Source of the DNA: Bifidobacterium felsineum
Lineage (GTDB): Bacteria > Actinomycetota > Actinomycetes > Actinomycetales > Bifidobacteriaceae
Assembly (NCBI RefSeq): GCF_002802915.1
Contig: NZ_PEBJ01000006.1
Span: 14,906 to 60,528, forward strand
DNA: 45,623 bases
Direction of reading: 5' to 3'
This document shows, piece after piece, positions 1 through 7,047 of this stretch. How positions within the stretch are numbered: position 1 is the first letter of the stretch; the number at the start of each line of letters is the position of its first letter. The notes beneath the pieces were generated by a model that worked only from the letters and a program-made list of their open reading frames with translations, had not been told where the DNA came from and searched no databases. Position numbers and translations under genes: made by a program.

Positions 1-43
1 CGTAGGCGAGCCCCGAACGAGACGATAGTCGAGTGAGGGCAGG

Positions 44-79
44 TTGAGTCTTGCCGTAGGCAAGTCCGTAATTGCTGGA
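44..79 (+). repeat. 36-nt intergenic repeat core, copy 1
   Basis: First of three 36-nt copies in the window (others at 36172 and 40865). It reads TTGAGTC, a small hairpin with arms TTGCC/GGCAA, then GTCCGTAATTGC and GGA. The preceding bases (about 10-43) also resemble the sequence before the copy at 36172 (GAnGCGATAGnCGAnTGAGGG), so the full repeat is longer than its core and may extend beyond the window edge. Function unknown. Confidence 0.75.
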
Positions 80-103
80 GTCACTGAGTCGTTGACTAAA
101 CAA

Positions 104-129
104 GAAGCCCTCTCATCTGAGAGGGCTTC
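104..129. terminator. Hairpin terminator downstream of rlmB
   Basis: Near-perfect inverted repeat GAAGCCCTCTCA / TGAGAGGGCTTC with a very short loop, 34 bp beyond the rlmB stop. It could end rlmB transcription on the minus strand and transcripts entering from the left; on the plus strand it is followed by CAGTCGTCTTT. Confidence 0.7.
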
Positions 130-162
130 AGTCGTCTTTAGATCGTTGGCGGTGATTGCCGC

Positions 163-1161
163 TTACTTCGCGGCCTCGCCGGCCTTGCGGCGGGCGTTGG
201 CCACGGCGTACAGGCTGATGCCGGCAGCCACCGAAGCGTTCAGCGATTCGACGGTTGAACTGATCGGAATGCCGGCGATCGCGTCGCAAGCCTCGCGGAC
301 CAGTCGGCTCAGGCCGCTGCCTTCCGAGCCGAGCACCACAACGAGCGGATCGGTCTCGAAGCCGGTTTCGCCGACGAGCTTATCGCCACCGCCGTCAAGG
401 CCCACCACGTAGTAGTTGCGTTCCTTCAGACCTTCAATCGCCTTGGTCAGGTTCACCACGCGGGCCACCGGCATGTGCGCGGCTGCACCGGCGGACACCT
501 TCCAAGCCGCGGCGTTCACCGAAGCGGAGCGACGTTCCGGCAGAATCACGCCGTTGGCGCCGAATGCGGCAGCCGAACGAATCACAGCACCGAGGTTCTG
601 CGGATCGGTCACACCATCCAAAGCAATGAACAGCGGGCGTGCGGCAAGGCGAGCAGCTGCGGAATTCGCGGCCTCCATGGCCTTTGCCTTCTTCTCGGCG
701 CGCTCCACCAGCTCATGCAGCGAGGAGTACTGGTACGGCTCCACCTTCAGAATCACACCCTGATGGTTGCCCGAGCGGGCGATGCGATCCATCTCCAGAC
801 GATCGGCTTCCATCATGTGCAGGCCGTTCGCACCGGCGATCTTCACGATTTCGCGGGTGCGATCATCATGCTCAATGCGAGACAAGATGTACAGCGTGGA
901 GGAAGGCACGCCTACGCGCAGCGCCTCCAGCACGGAATTACGGCCGAACACCAGATCGGACGTATCCGCGGAAGCGAACTTGTCCACGCGACGGCGGGCA
1001 GCCAGTCGCGGATCGGAGCGCAAACGACGCTCGACGGCCTTCTTGGCCTTGTAAGCCTTGTGATAGACGCGGTCCTCGGCCTTCGGAGTGGGGCCGTATC
1101 CCTTCAACTTATTACGATGTTTTCCACCCGACCCCTTGGTCGGTCCCTTTTTGATAGCCAT
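163..1161 (-). CDS. rlmB: TrmH/SpoU-family 23S rRNA (guanosine-2'-O)-methyltransferase, RlmB type
   Basis: Predicted SAM-dependent 2'-O-ribose methyltransferase acting on 23S rRNA in the cytoplasm. A basic Lys/Arg/Gly-rich N-terminal tail of about 70 residues, common in actinobacterial members, precedes the substrate-binding region (FGRNSVLEAL). The knotted SPOUT domain follows with its three motifs: DPQNLGAVIRSA, VVVLGSEGSGL and IPISSTVESLNASVA. Length (332 aa) fits the family. The start is uncertain: ATG at 1161 or 1170 are both possible and neither has a strong ribosome binding site; 1161 is used. The gene is divergent from the MFS gene at 1248. A hairpin at 1167-1205 covers the upstream start codon. 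Confidence 0.87.
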   Translation of the reverse strand: MAIKKGPTKGSGGKHRNKLKGYGPTPKAEDRVYHKAYKAKKAVERRLRSDPRLAARRRVDKFASADTSDLVFGRNSVLEALRVGVPSSTLYILSRIEHDDRTREIVKIAGANGLHMMEADRLEMDRIARSGNHQGVILKVEPYQYSSLHELVERAEKKAKAMEAANSAAARLAARPLFIALDGVTDPQNLGAVIRSAAAFGANGVILPERRSASVNAAAWKVSAGAAAHMPVARVVNLTKAIEGLKERNYYVVGLDGGGDKLVGETGFETDPLVVVLGSEGSGLSRLVREACDAIAGIPISSTVESLNASVAAGISLYAVANARRKAGEAAK

Positions 1162-1166
1162 AGGTG

Positions 1167-1205
1167 CCATTGTCCCAGCACCCCGCGCCAAATGCTGGAC
1201 AATGG
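1167..1205. promoter_or_regulatory. Inverted repeat over the rlmB start region
   Basis: Arms CCATTGTCCCAGCA (1167-1180) and TGCTGGACAATGG (1193-1205) pair over 13 bp with one bulge and a 12-nt loop. In the rlmB mRNA this would place the upstream ATG (1170) in a stem. It may be an operator or a translational control hairpin. Confidence 0.5.
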
Positions 1206-1234
1206 TGCTCGTCGTGCCCCACCTCGCCCGCGAG

Positions 1235-1240
1235 TACAGT
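1235..1240 (+). promoter_or_regulatory. -10 element (TACAGT) for leaderless MFS gene
   Basis: TACAGT lies 7 nt before the GTG at 1248, so transcription would begin at or next to the start codon. No Shine-Dalgarno sequence precedes the GTG and no convincing -35 box was found. Confidence 0.5.
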
Positions 1241-1247
1241 ATTACCA

Positions 1248-2519
1248 GTGAAACGACAACGCGAGATATTCGGATTATCCCCGCTGTATTGGGGACTGTG
1301 GCTGGCCATCCTGATTCTGTGGATGGGCCGCTTCGTCACATCATTCCTTTCCATTTACCTGGTCTCCGCATTGCACATCAACGAGGGCGTAGTGGGCACG
1401 GTCGTTTCCATGTACGGCTTCGGCTCCATCATCGGCTGCCTGTTCGGTGGCACATTGTCCGACCGTTTCGGCCGCCAATCGATGATTATCATCGGTGAAA
1501 TCGGCGCTGCTGCGGCGCTGCTCGTGGTTTCTGTTCTTGTTCATCCGGTTGCTCTTGGTGCAGCGCTGTTCATCTATGGTGCGTTCGCCTCACTGCCCAG
1601 CCCGGCCATCGCCGCCTATATTGCCGACGTAGTGCCGGTCCAGCGCCAACAGCGCGCCTATGTGCTGCAATCCTGGGCGATTAACTTCGGTTACGCCATC
1701 GGCCCGATTGTGGCCAATCAGCTGGTCAAAGTCTCATATTCGCTGATGTTCTACGTTGAGGCCGCCGTGATGATCGGCGTCACGGTGCTGCTGTTTGCCT
1801 TCTTCCGCGAAGTCAAACATTTGGGGATTGCCGTGCCGGGGCCGGATTCACAGTCGGTTGCGAATCCGGACGAGCGGATGGCGGCTAATAATGCCGCTCC
1901 ATCCATGCGAGACAGCTGGCGCCGCGTACTCACGGACCTGCCATTCCTCGGCTTCTCCGTACTCATGTTCGGCTACTTTCTCGTCTACTTCCAGAGCACG
2001 TCCGGCCTGCCCATTGCCATGACCAATCTCGGGCTTGGGCTCGGCGATTACTCGGTACTGCTCACCATCAACGGTTTCATGCTGTGCGCCCTGCAGATTC
2101 CGGCGATGAAACTGTTCGCGCGCATGGGCAATTCGCGCGTGCTCATCGCCGGGCTTGCCGTAACTGTCATCGGCTACGCAGTGCAAATTGTGGCCGACTC
2201 ATGGGCGGGCTTCGCGCTCGCCGTAGTGCTGTGGACGCTGGGCGAGCTGGGAACCTTCCCGATCGCCACCACCACGGTTGCCGCGATGGCGCCGGCCTCC
2301 GCGCGCGGCACCTACCAAGGTGTGTACAACGTGCTGTGGTCACTTTCGATTGCTTTGGCGCCGATGGTCGGCGGCTGGGTGATCAGCGACTTCGGCGGAC
2401 GCGTGCTCTGGATCGCCTGCACTATCGTGCTGATCGCAGTAACCATCGGCCTGCGCGCCACCAAAGTCTCGCGCGACCGTGCGATGGCTCGCAATGTGCA
2501 AGAGCAGCTCGCTGAATAG
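1248..2519 (+). CDS. Major facilitator superfamily transporter, drug-efflux-like
   Basis: Twelve-helix MFS permease of 423 aa. The family's loop 2-3 motif is visible as GTLSDRFGRQ near residues 70-80, and the second half begins after a hydrophilic central loop (about residues 190-225, HLGIAVPGPDSQ...). This pattern is typical of proton-driven efflux permeases of the MdtG/multidrug type; the substrate cannot be read. The open frame continues upstream to 1164, but the residues before GTG 1248 are not MFS-like and VKRQREIFGL is a natural cytoplasmic N-terminus. It is divergent from rlmB and probably leaderless. Confidence 0.85.
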   Translation: MKRQREIFGLSPLYWGLWLAILILWMGRFVTSFLSIYLVSALHINEGVVGTVVSMYGFGSIIGCLFGGTLSDRFGRQSMIIIGEIGAAAALLVVSVLVHPVALGAALFIYGAFASLPSPAIAAYIADVVPVQRQQRAYVLQSWAINFGYAIGPIVANQLVKVSYSLMFYVEAAVMIGVTVLLFAFFREVKHLGIAVPGPDSQSVANPDERMAANNAAPSMRDSWRRVLTDLPFLGFSVLMFGYFLVYFQSTSGLPIAMTNLGLGLGDYSVLLTINGFMLCALQIPAMKLFARMGNSRVLIAGLAVTVIGYAVQIVADSWAGFALAVVLWTLGELGTFPIATTTVAAMAPASARGTYQGVYNVLWSLSIALAPMVGGWVISDFGGRVLWIACTIVLIAVTIGLRATKVSRDRAMARNVQEQLAE

Positions 2520-2540
2520 GTGTGTAGGCCTCTTTCTGGC

Positions 2541-2729
2541 TTACAAGGGGTTGATTTCCTGTTTGCGGAATATCTATCTGCGTTATAAGGGGTTGTTGAA
2601 GGCTTGTATGTGACGTATGCAGACCTTCAACATACCGTCATTCCGTCGTTCTTGAGATCTATCTACTTAGCGAGGAACCCCTCGTGACGCAGATAGATCT
2701 TCGGTGCGGTTCGAATCAACCCCTTGTAA
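2541..2729. repeat. Palindromic repeat element A with four phased GGGGTT modules
   Basis: The intergenic space 2520-2796 is largely one palindrome. The left arm carries TTACAAGGGG (2541) and TTATAAGGGG (2583). The right arm carries the inverted modules AACCCCTCGTGA (2676) and AACCCCTTGTAA (2718). The offset between modules is 42 bp in both arms, and TCTATCTGCGT recurs beside the modules. The centre holds a smaller inverted repeat (GTTGAAGG / CCTTCAAC). A second element with the same plan lies at 42885-43062. No ORF or transposase is associated. Confidence 0.85.
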
Positions 2730-2784
2730 GAGAGATATCGCAGATAGGAAACCATTATGCGACGGATTGTGTGATTAGTGGACC

Positions 2785-2790
2785 CATAAT
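2785..2790 (+). promoter_or_regulatory. -10 element (CATAAT) for leaderless esterase gene
   Basis: CATAAT ends 6 nt before the ATG at 2797. GGAAGA just before the ATG is too close to act as a ribosome binding site, so a leaderless transcript is likely. Confidence 0.45.
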
Positions 2791-2796
2791 GGAAGA

Positions 2797-3624
2797 ATGC
2801 AGTACGTCGAACGCATTATCACGGGCATTGATGGTAGCGAAGCACGATTCATCGGCTATGTGGCGGATAACAGTCCGGAGATATCGCCGGATCGTACCCG
2901 CACCTCGATTCTCATTCTGCCTGGCGGCGGGTATGCCATGACCTCGGATCGTGAGGCTGAGCCGGTGGCGCTGCGTTTTTTGGCTGAGGGCTTCAACGTG
3001 TTTGTGCTGCGGTATTCAGTGCGTGCTAGTCATTACCCGGTAGCGCTGATCGAATCCGCCGAAGCGATGAGTCTCATCCGCGCGAATGCAGAAGAATGGC
3101 ATGCGAATCCTCATCAAGTCGCAGTTCTCGGCTTCTCCGCCGGTGGCCACTTGGCAGCGAACCTTGCCACCGTTGCCGGTGACGACGACCTGCGCGAACA
3201 TGGCTACGACCCGGACGAGATACGTCCGGATGCGTTGATGCTCGCCTATCCGGTGATTACATCGGGTGAATACGCCCACCGCGGCAGCTTCCAGTACCTG
3301 CTGGGCTCCCACGTTCATGATCAATCGATGCGAGACAAGCTCTCTATCGAAAAGCATATTGACGCCAAGACCCCGCCGGTGTTCGTCTGGCATACGATGA
3401 CCGACTCCAGCGTGCCGGTGGAGAATACGCTGATGCTCATCCGGGCTTGCCATGTGGCAGGCGTCAGCGTTGAAGCCCATCTGTTTCCTGAAGGTCGGCA
3501 CGGTCTTTCTCTGGCCAACGAGGAGACCGCATATCACGGCAGTCCGGAACATATCGTGCCGGCGGTGCAATCCTGGCCCGACTTGGCCACACGCTGGCTC
3601 AGGAGCTTTGCTGAGCGTCGTTGA
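2797..3624 (+). CDS. Alpha/beta-hydrolase, acetyl-esterase/lipase (BD-FAE/Aes-like)
   Basis: Cytoplasmic serine esterase of 275 aa without a signal peptide. The oxyanion-hole motif LPGGGYAM (about residues 46-53), the nucleophile elbow GFSAGGHLA (about 108-116), an acid residue in HTMTDSSVPVEN and a histidine in PEGRHGLSLA form a complete catalytic triad. Family members remove acetyl or similar acyl groups from small esters, including acetylated xylo-oligosaccharides. It faces the AraC/GH43 cluster tail to tail, overlapping the regulator's 3' end by 26 nt, so a role in deacetylating plant glycan fragments is plausible but is inference. Confidence 0.83.
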   Translation: MQYVERIITGIDGSEARFIGYVADNSPEISPDRTRTSILILPGGGYAMTSDREAEPVALRFLAEGFNVFVLRYSVRASHYPVALIESAEAMSLIRANAEEWHANPHQVAVLGFSAGGHLAANLATVAGDDDLREHGYDPDEIRPDALMLAYPVITSGEYAHRGSFQYLLGSHVHDQSMRDKLSIEKHIDAKTPPVFVWHTMTDSSVPVENTLMLIRACHVAGVSVEAHLFPEGRHGLSLANEETAYHGSPEHIVPAVQSWPDLATRWLRSFAERR

Positions 3625-4621
3625 AAATCGCGCGATACTCGAGTGGGGTCTGATGATAACGCTTGGAAAACGCCTTGTAGAAATAACTCACGCTGGCATA
3701 TCCGATTCGCTCCGCAATGCGGGCCACGGACATATCGGTGTGAGATAGATACTGTTGCGCGGTATCGAGACGTGCCTCGAGAATAAACGAACCTACCGTT
3801 CGGCCGGTTTCCTTCTTGAGTCGCCGCGATAAATAGCCGGCGCTGTATCCCAAATGCTGTGCGATGGTATCGATGTCGATATCCGCAAGATTATCGTCGA
3901 TGATGCGCTGCACGCGCTTTTGGATCTCAGGTACTTTGCCAAGCTGTGTTGCCGCGGCGTTGTAGGCATGGCATAGTTCCATGATTGCGCCGAATACTGC
4001 AAGATCGAGCCTAAATCCTGATTCCCGGTACGCCGACACCATGCGATTCGTACATGATTTCATTGCGCGAGCCTGAGCTGCAGGGATATGCACGCATGCG
4101 CTTTCGGCCGGCGGAAACATTGGGGCATCCTGTAAAAATGGCTGAGTGAGATGCTGTACAATACCATCCGAGAACAGCAGGTCCCATTCCGCCGGTCCTT
4201 TTCCACCGCGCACAATCGGTGCGATAACATGTGGCACTTGCTTCGGAATGGCAATGAAATCGCCGGCTTCCACCACGTACACTTCATGCGCGGTGATGAG
4301 CAGCATGGAACCGTCTACCAGATGGGTGAGGCTTACGTAGTCATGGCGGATGGGCTGAGACCGGTAGCCCAGGCGCTGCGCAATCACGCCGAATCCATCT
4401 TCCTCACGTAGGCCCGGCACAGCTTGACATAGTCGAGAGAAATTCGCGTCGTTCACAATGGTTTCGCCGGCCACGGGAGCATCCAGCCGCTCGGTATCAG
4501 GTGCCAAATCAATATATGACTCGGCTTCGGTGCCGGGCGTCCGCCGCAGCAATTCGATGTCAAGGGACGGCAGATTCGCTGTTGCAGTGCTGCGTTGATC
4601 TGCGTTTGTCGTTGCGCGCAT
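3599..4621 (-). CDS. AraC-family transcriptional regulator with cupin-like sensor domain
   Basis: 340-aa regulator. The N-terminal half is an AraC-type sugar-binding domain with cupin features (LTHLVDGSMLLITAHEVYVVEAGDFIAIPKQVPH). The last 100 residues carry two helix-turn-helices (IDTIAQHLGYSAGYLSRRLKKETGRTV and the ARIAERIGYASVSYFYKAFSKRYHQTP signature). The frame runs upstream to 4699, but those residues (MLIPSYFLVLQRF...) look non-native; ATG 4621 has TATTCT 6 nt upstream and no Shine-Dalgarno sequence, suggesting a leaderless mRNA. Divergent from the MFS/GH43 operon, it is probably that operon's activator and may repress itself through the operator at 4631-4660. Confidence 0.9.
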   Translation of the reverse strand: MRATTNADQRSTATANLPSLDIELLRRTPGTEAESYIDLAPDTERLDAPVAGETIVNDANFSRLCQAVPGLREEDGFGVIAQRLGYRSQPIRHDYVSLTHLVDGSMLLITAHEVYVVEAGDFIAIPKQVPHVIAPIVRGGKGPAEWDLLFSDGIVQHLTQPFLQDAPMFPPAESACVHIPAAQARAMKSCTNRMVSAYRESGFRLDLAVFGAIMELCHAYNAAATQLGKVPEIQKRVQRIIDDNLADIDIDTIAQHLGYSAGYLSRRLKKETGRTVGSFILEARLDTAQQYLSHTDMSVARIAERIGYASVSYFYKAFSKRYHQTPLEYRAIFNDAQQSS

Positions 4622-4630
4622 AAGGTCAGA

Positions 4631-4660
4631 ATACAGCAATAGCTGGTATTCATACAGCAA
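4631..4660. promoter_or_regulatory. Direct-repeat operator between araC-type gene and MFS gene
   Basis: ATACAGCAA occurs twice in the same orientation, at 4631-4639 and 4652-4660, offset by 21 bp (two helical turns). Direct half-sites at this spacing are typical of AraC-family binding. The left repeat overlaps the regulator's -10 hexamer (AGAATA on the plus strand, 4628-4633), fitting autorepression; the right repeat lies 73 bp before the MFS start. Confidence 0.65.
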
Positions 4661-4732
4661 GAATCGTTGCAAAACAAGGAAATACGATGGAATCAACAAC
4701 CAAAAATCAATGATGATATCGAGGAGTCGATT

Positions 4733-5917
4733 ATGAATCGCAAAGCAGCGATTGTGGGCGTACTCGCAATAGCAACGCTCAACATGGCATCACTGTTCAT
4801 CTCTCCAGTCATGGGCCTGATCGTGGCTGCGTTCAGCAATGAACCGCTGAGCAATGTGCAGCTTATCCTGTCCGTGGCGAATCTCACGGGTCTGATTGCC
4901 GCCTTTGTGATTGGCAAACTGGCCATGACTGTGCCGAATAAAACCATCGCGTTGGGCGGCATCGCATTCATCCTGGTATTCGGTCTGATCCCATACTTCG
5001 TGCATGCGAATATCTGGATTCTTGTTGCCTGCTCCGGCATGCTGGGCATCGGCATGGGCGCACTCAGCAACATCCTTCCCGCGCTGATGGCCGATTACTT
5101 CCCCGAAGATCAACGGCAAAGCGTGATGGGTATGCAGGTCGCATTCGCCAGCATCGGTTTGATGGTGATGGGCCTGATCGCCGGCAAACTCGGTACTATT
5201 TCGTGGAATAGCGCATATCTTGTCTACGCGTACGCGGCAATCGTGCTGATCGTGGTCGCTGCGGTGATGCCCAAGGTCGAAAAGACCGCCAATGGAGAGA
5301 CCCAGGATGGTCAGAACGCTGGCAATTGGCGTCAGGTTATTTCGCCGGCCGTGATCACGCTGTCTGTGTGCGGCATGATGTTCCTGCTCATCAACAATGC
5401 ATATAACACCAACTATGCGTTGGTCATCGATCAAAAGGGCCTTGGTGGCAGTGACGTATCCGGCATGATTTCCACTATCGGCCAGTTTGGTGGTCTTATC
5501 GCCGGCCTGTGCGTTGGTGCTATTGCCAAGAAGGGGCGCAACTATATGTTGGTGCTCACTTTTGCCGCGGCGGCTTTGGGCATGCTCTGCTGCGCTTATG
5601 CGCCCGGTATCGCGGCGCAGGCGGTCGGTTCATTCATTGTCAACGCATCGATGAGCTTCTTCTACGCTTCCGCACCATTCATGATGACGGTTATCGTCAA
5701 GCCGATTTTCATTCCGCTTGGTATGGCCGTGCTGACGGTATTCAACTCCGTTGGCGGCTTCATCAGCCCGTACGTCATCAACGGCATCAATACGCTTTTT
5801 GGTTCCACTGCTGTGGGCGCCGTGACGGTTGGCGCTGTGCTGTCGCTCGTGATGATGGTGGCGCTGTTGCTTTCCGGCTTCCAGAAGCGCAGCTATGCGA
5901 AGGCGCACCAGCACTAA
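4733..5917 (+). CDS. MFS transporter, probable glycoside/sugar permease
   Basis: Twelve-helix MFS protein of 394 aa with a hydrophilic mid-loop near residues 180-200 (KVEKTANGETQDGQNAG). ATG 4733 was chosen because GAGGAG sits 6 nt upstream; the extra upstream residues of the open frame are not MFS-like. Its gene is followed after 52 bp by GH43 and is controlled from the intergenic region shared with the AraC-type gene, so uptake of a pentose-containing oligosaccharide or glycoside is likely. It has no sequence mark that fixes the substrate. Confidence 0.82.
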   Translation: MNRKAAIVGVLAIATLNMASLFISPVMGLIVAAFSNEPLSNVQLILSVANLTGLIAAFVIGKLAMTVPNKTIALGGIAFILVFGLIPYFVHANIWILVACSGMLGIGMGALSNILPALMADYFPEDQRQSVMGMQVAFASIGLMVMGLIAGKLGTISWNSAYLVYAYAAIVLIVVAAVMPKVEKTANGETQDGQNAGNWRQVISPAVITLSVCGMMFLLINNAYNTNYALVIDQKGLGGSDVSGMISTIGQFGGLIAGLCVGAIAKKGRNYMLVLTFAAAALGMLCCAYAPGIAAQAVGSFIVNASMSFFYASAPFMMTVIVKPIFIPLGMAVLTVFNSVGGFISPYVINGINTLFGSTAVGAVTVGAVLSLVMMVALLLSGFQKRSYAKAHQH

Positions 5918-5969
5918 CCAATAAACCGTGTAACTGAACAATCAGCAGAAATCATAAGGAGATATTGCC

Positions 5970-6854
5970 ATGCGCAATCAAGACATCACCATCCGCGATC
6001 CATATGTCATCACCCACGACGGCAAGTACTACATGTACGGCACTCGCAGCTTCGACTGCTGGGGCCCCATGGATGGCTGGGACGTATACGTGAGCGACGA
6101 TCTGGAGAACTGGTCGGAGCCTCACGAGATTTATCACCGTGAACCCGGATTCTGGGCCGACCAGAACTATTGGGCGCCCGAATGCTATGAGCGTGACGGC
6201 GAGTTCCGTCTCATCACCACGCTTGGGTGCTCCGATGGGCGCAAGAAAGGCATCTACCTGCTCGTCTCCGACTCTCCGCTGGGCCCATTCCATTTCGTTT
6301 CGCGCCTGACGCCTGAGGATGAGGAGTGCATCGACGGCACTGTCTATGAGGAAAACGGCAAGGCGTATGTGGTGTACTCGCACACGCTGGAAGACGTTCC
6401 CGAAGGCGACATGTGCGCCCGTGAGCTCTCCTCGGATTGGCGTCAGCCGGTCGGTGAAGGTTTCCGTCTTTTCAGTGCTGTTGACGCCAAGTGGAATAGC
6501 ATCGTGCCGTTCGCGGCCTCCGAGTTCGGCATCGAAGGAGACGCGTACTTCTCCGATGGCCCTTGCCTGTACAAGATGGAAGACGGCACGTTGGTGATGC
6601 TGTGGTCCAGCTGGGGAGAAGGCGGCTACTCCGTAGGTCTCGCCCGCTCGGATAACGGCAGCATTCTTGGCACCTGGTCCCATGATGATGACTTGCTAGT
6701 GGCCGATGGCGGCCACGGCATGCTGTTCCGTACCTTGGAAGGCGAGCTGCGTTTCGCACTGCATGTGCCGAACACGTTCTATAAGGAGCACCCGTTCTTT
6801 GCTCCAGTGGAGGAGCATGACGGCAAGCTGACCATTGATGTCACCGCGGCATAA
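5970..6854 (+). CDS. Glycoside hydrolase family 43 protein, intracellular
   Basis: 294-aa five-bladed beta-propeller glycosidase without a signal peptide, so it acts on imported substrate. The general base is in IRDPYV (D10) and the pKa-modulating Asp in IDGTVYEENGKAYVVY (D122). The position of the usual catalytic acid (EGP in classical GH43) reads SDGP (D196), so an Asp replaces the Glu or the acid lies elsewhere. Members act on alpha-L-arabinofuranosides or beta-D-xylosides; the exact linkage is not visible. AAGGAG lies 9 nt before the start. It forms an operon with the MFS gene under the AraC-type regulator. Confidence 0.85.
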   Translation: MRNQDITIRDPYVITHDGKYYMYGTRSFDCWGPMDGWDVYVSDDLENWSEPHEIYHREPGFWADQNYWAPECYERDGEFRLITTLGCSDGRKKGIYLLVSDSPLGPFHFVSRLTPEDEECIDGTVYEENGKAYVVYSHTLEDVPEGDMCARELSSDWRQPVGEGFRLFSAVDAKWNSIVPFAASEFGIEGDAYFSDGPCLYKMEDGTLVMLWSSWGEGGYSVGLARSDNGSILGTWSHDDDLLVADGGHGMLFRTLEGELRFALHVPNTFYKEHPFFAPVEEHDGKLTIDVTAA

Positions 6855-6859
6855 CGTTA

Positions 6860-7032
6860 CCGCAGCGAATCGTTCTCAATAAGAACTGTGCGTAGATTTT
6901 GTTGAGTGATTCGCACATGATTATGGCGTTGGGTCTTGGGATTGGCTATTTTCCAAGACCCAACGCCATGTGCGATTGTGCGCAAATGTGTGTTTTCCCC
7001 GCACGCTTCTTATTGAGAATCATTCGCTGCGG
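6860..7032. terminator. Long imperfect palindrome between convergent GH43 and GH32 genes
   Basis: Outer arms CCGCAGCGAAT..TTCTCAATAAG (from 6860) and CTTATTGAGAA..ATTCGCTGCGG (to 7032) pair, and the centre is a perfect 15-bp stem GGCGTTGGGTCTTGG / CCAAGACCCAACGCC. The structure fills almost the whole 193-bp gap between the two stop codons. The central stem could terminate transcription in both directions; the outer arms are longer than a terminator needs. Confidence 0.8.
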
Positions 7033-7047
7033 TGAAGGCGGACGATG

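Noticed and set aside
475..1251. Plus-strand ORFs opposite rlmB
   Set aside because: Composition and lack of motifs mark them as shadows of the rlmB methyltransferase frame.
2541..2729. Palindromic element A as a simple terminator
   Set aside because: It is over 180 bp, has four phased modules and a second copy elsewhere; a terminator would not need this plan, though it may still stop transcription.
3599..3624. Frameshift or misassembly where the esterase and AraC genes overlap
   Set aside because: Both proteins end naturally for their families and the 26-nt overlap is tail to tail, which is common in compact genomes.
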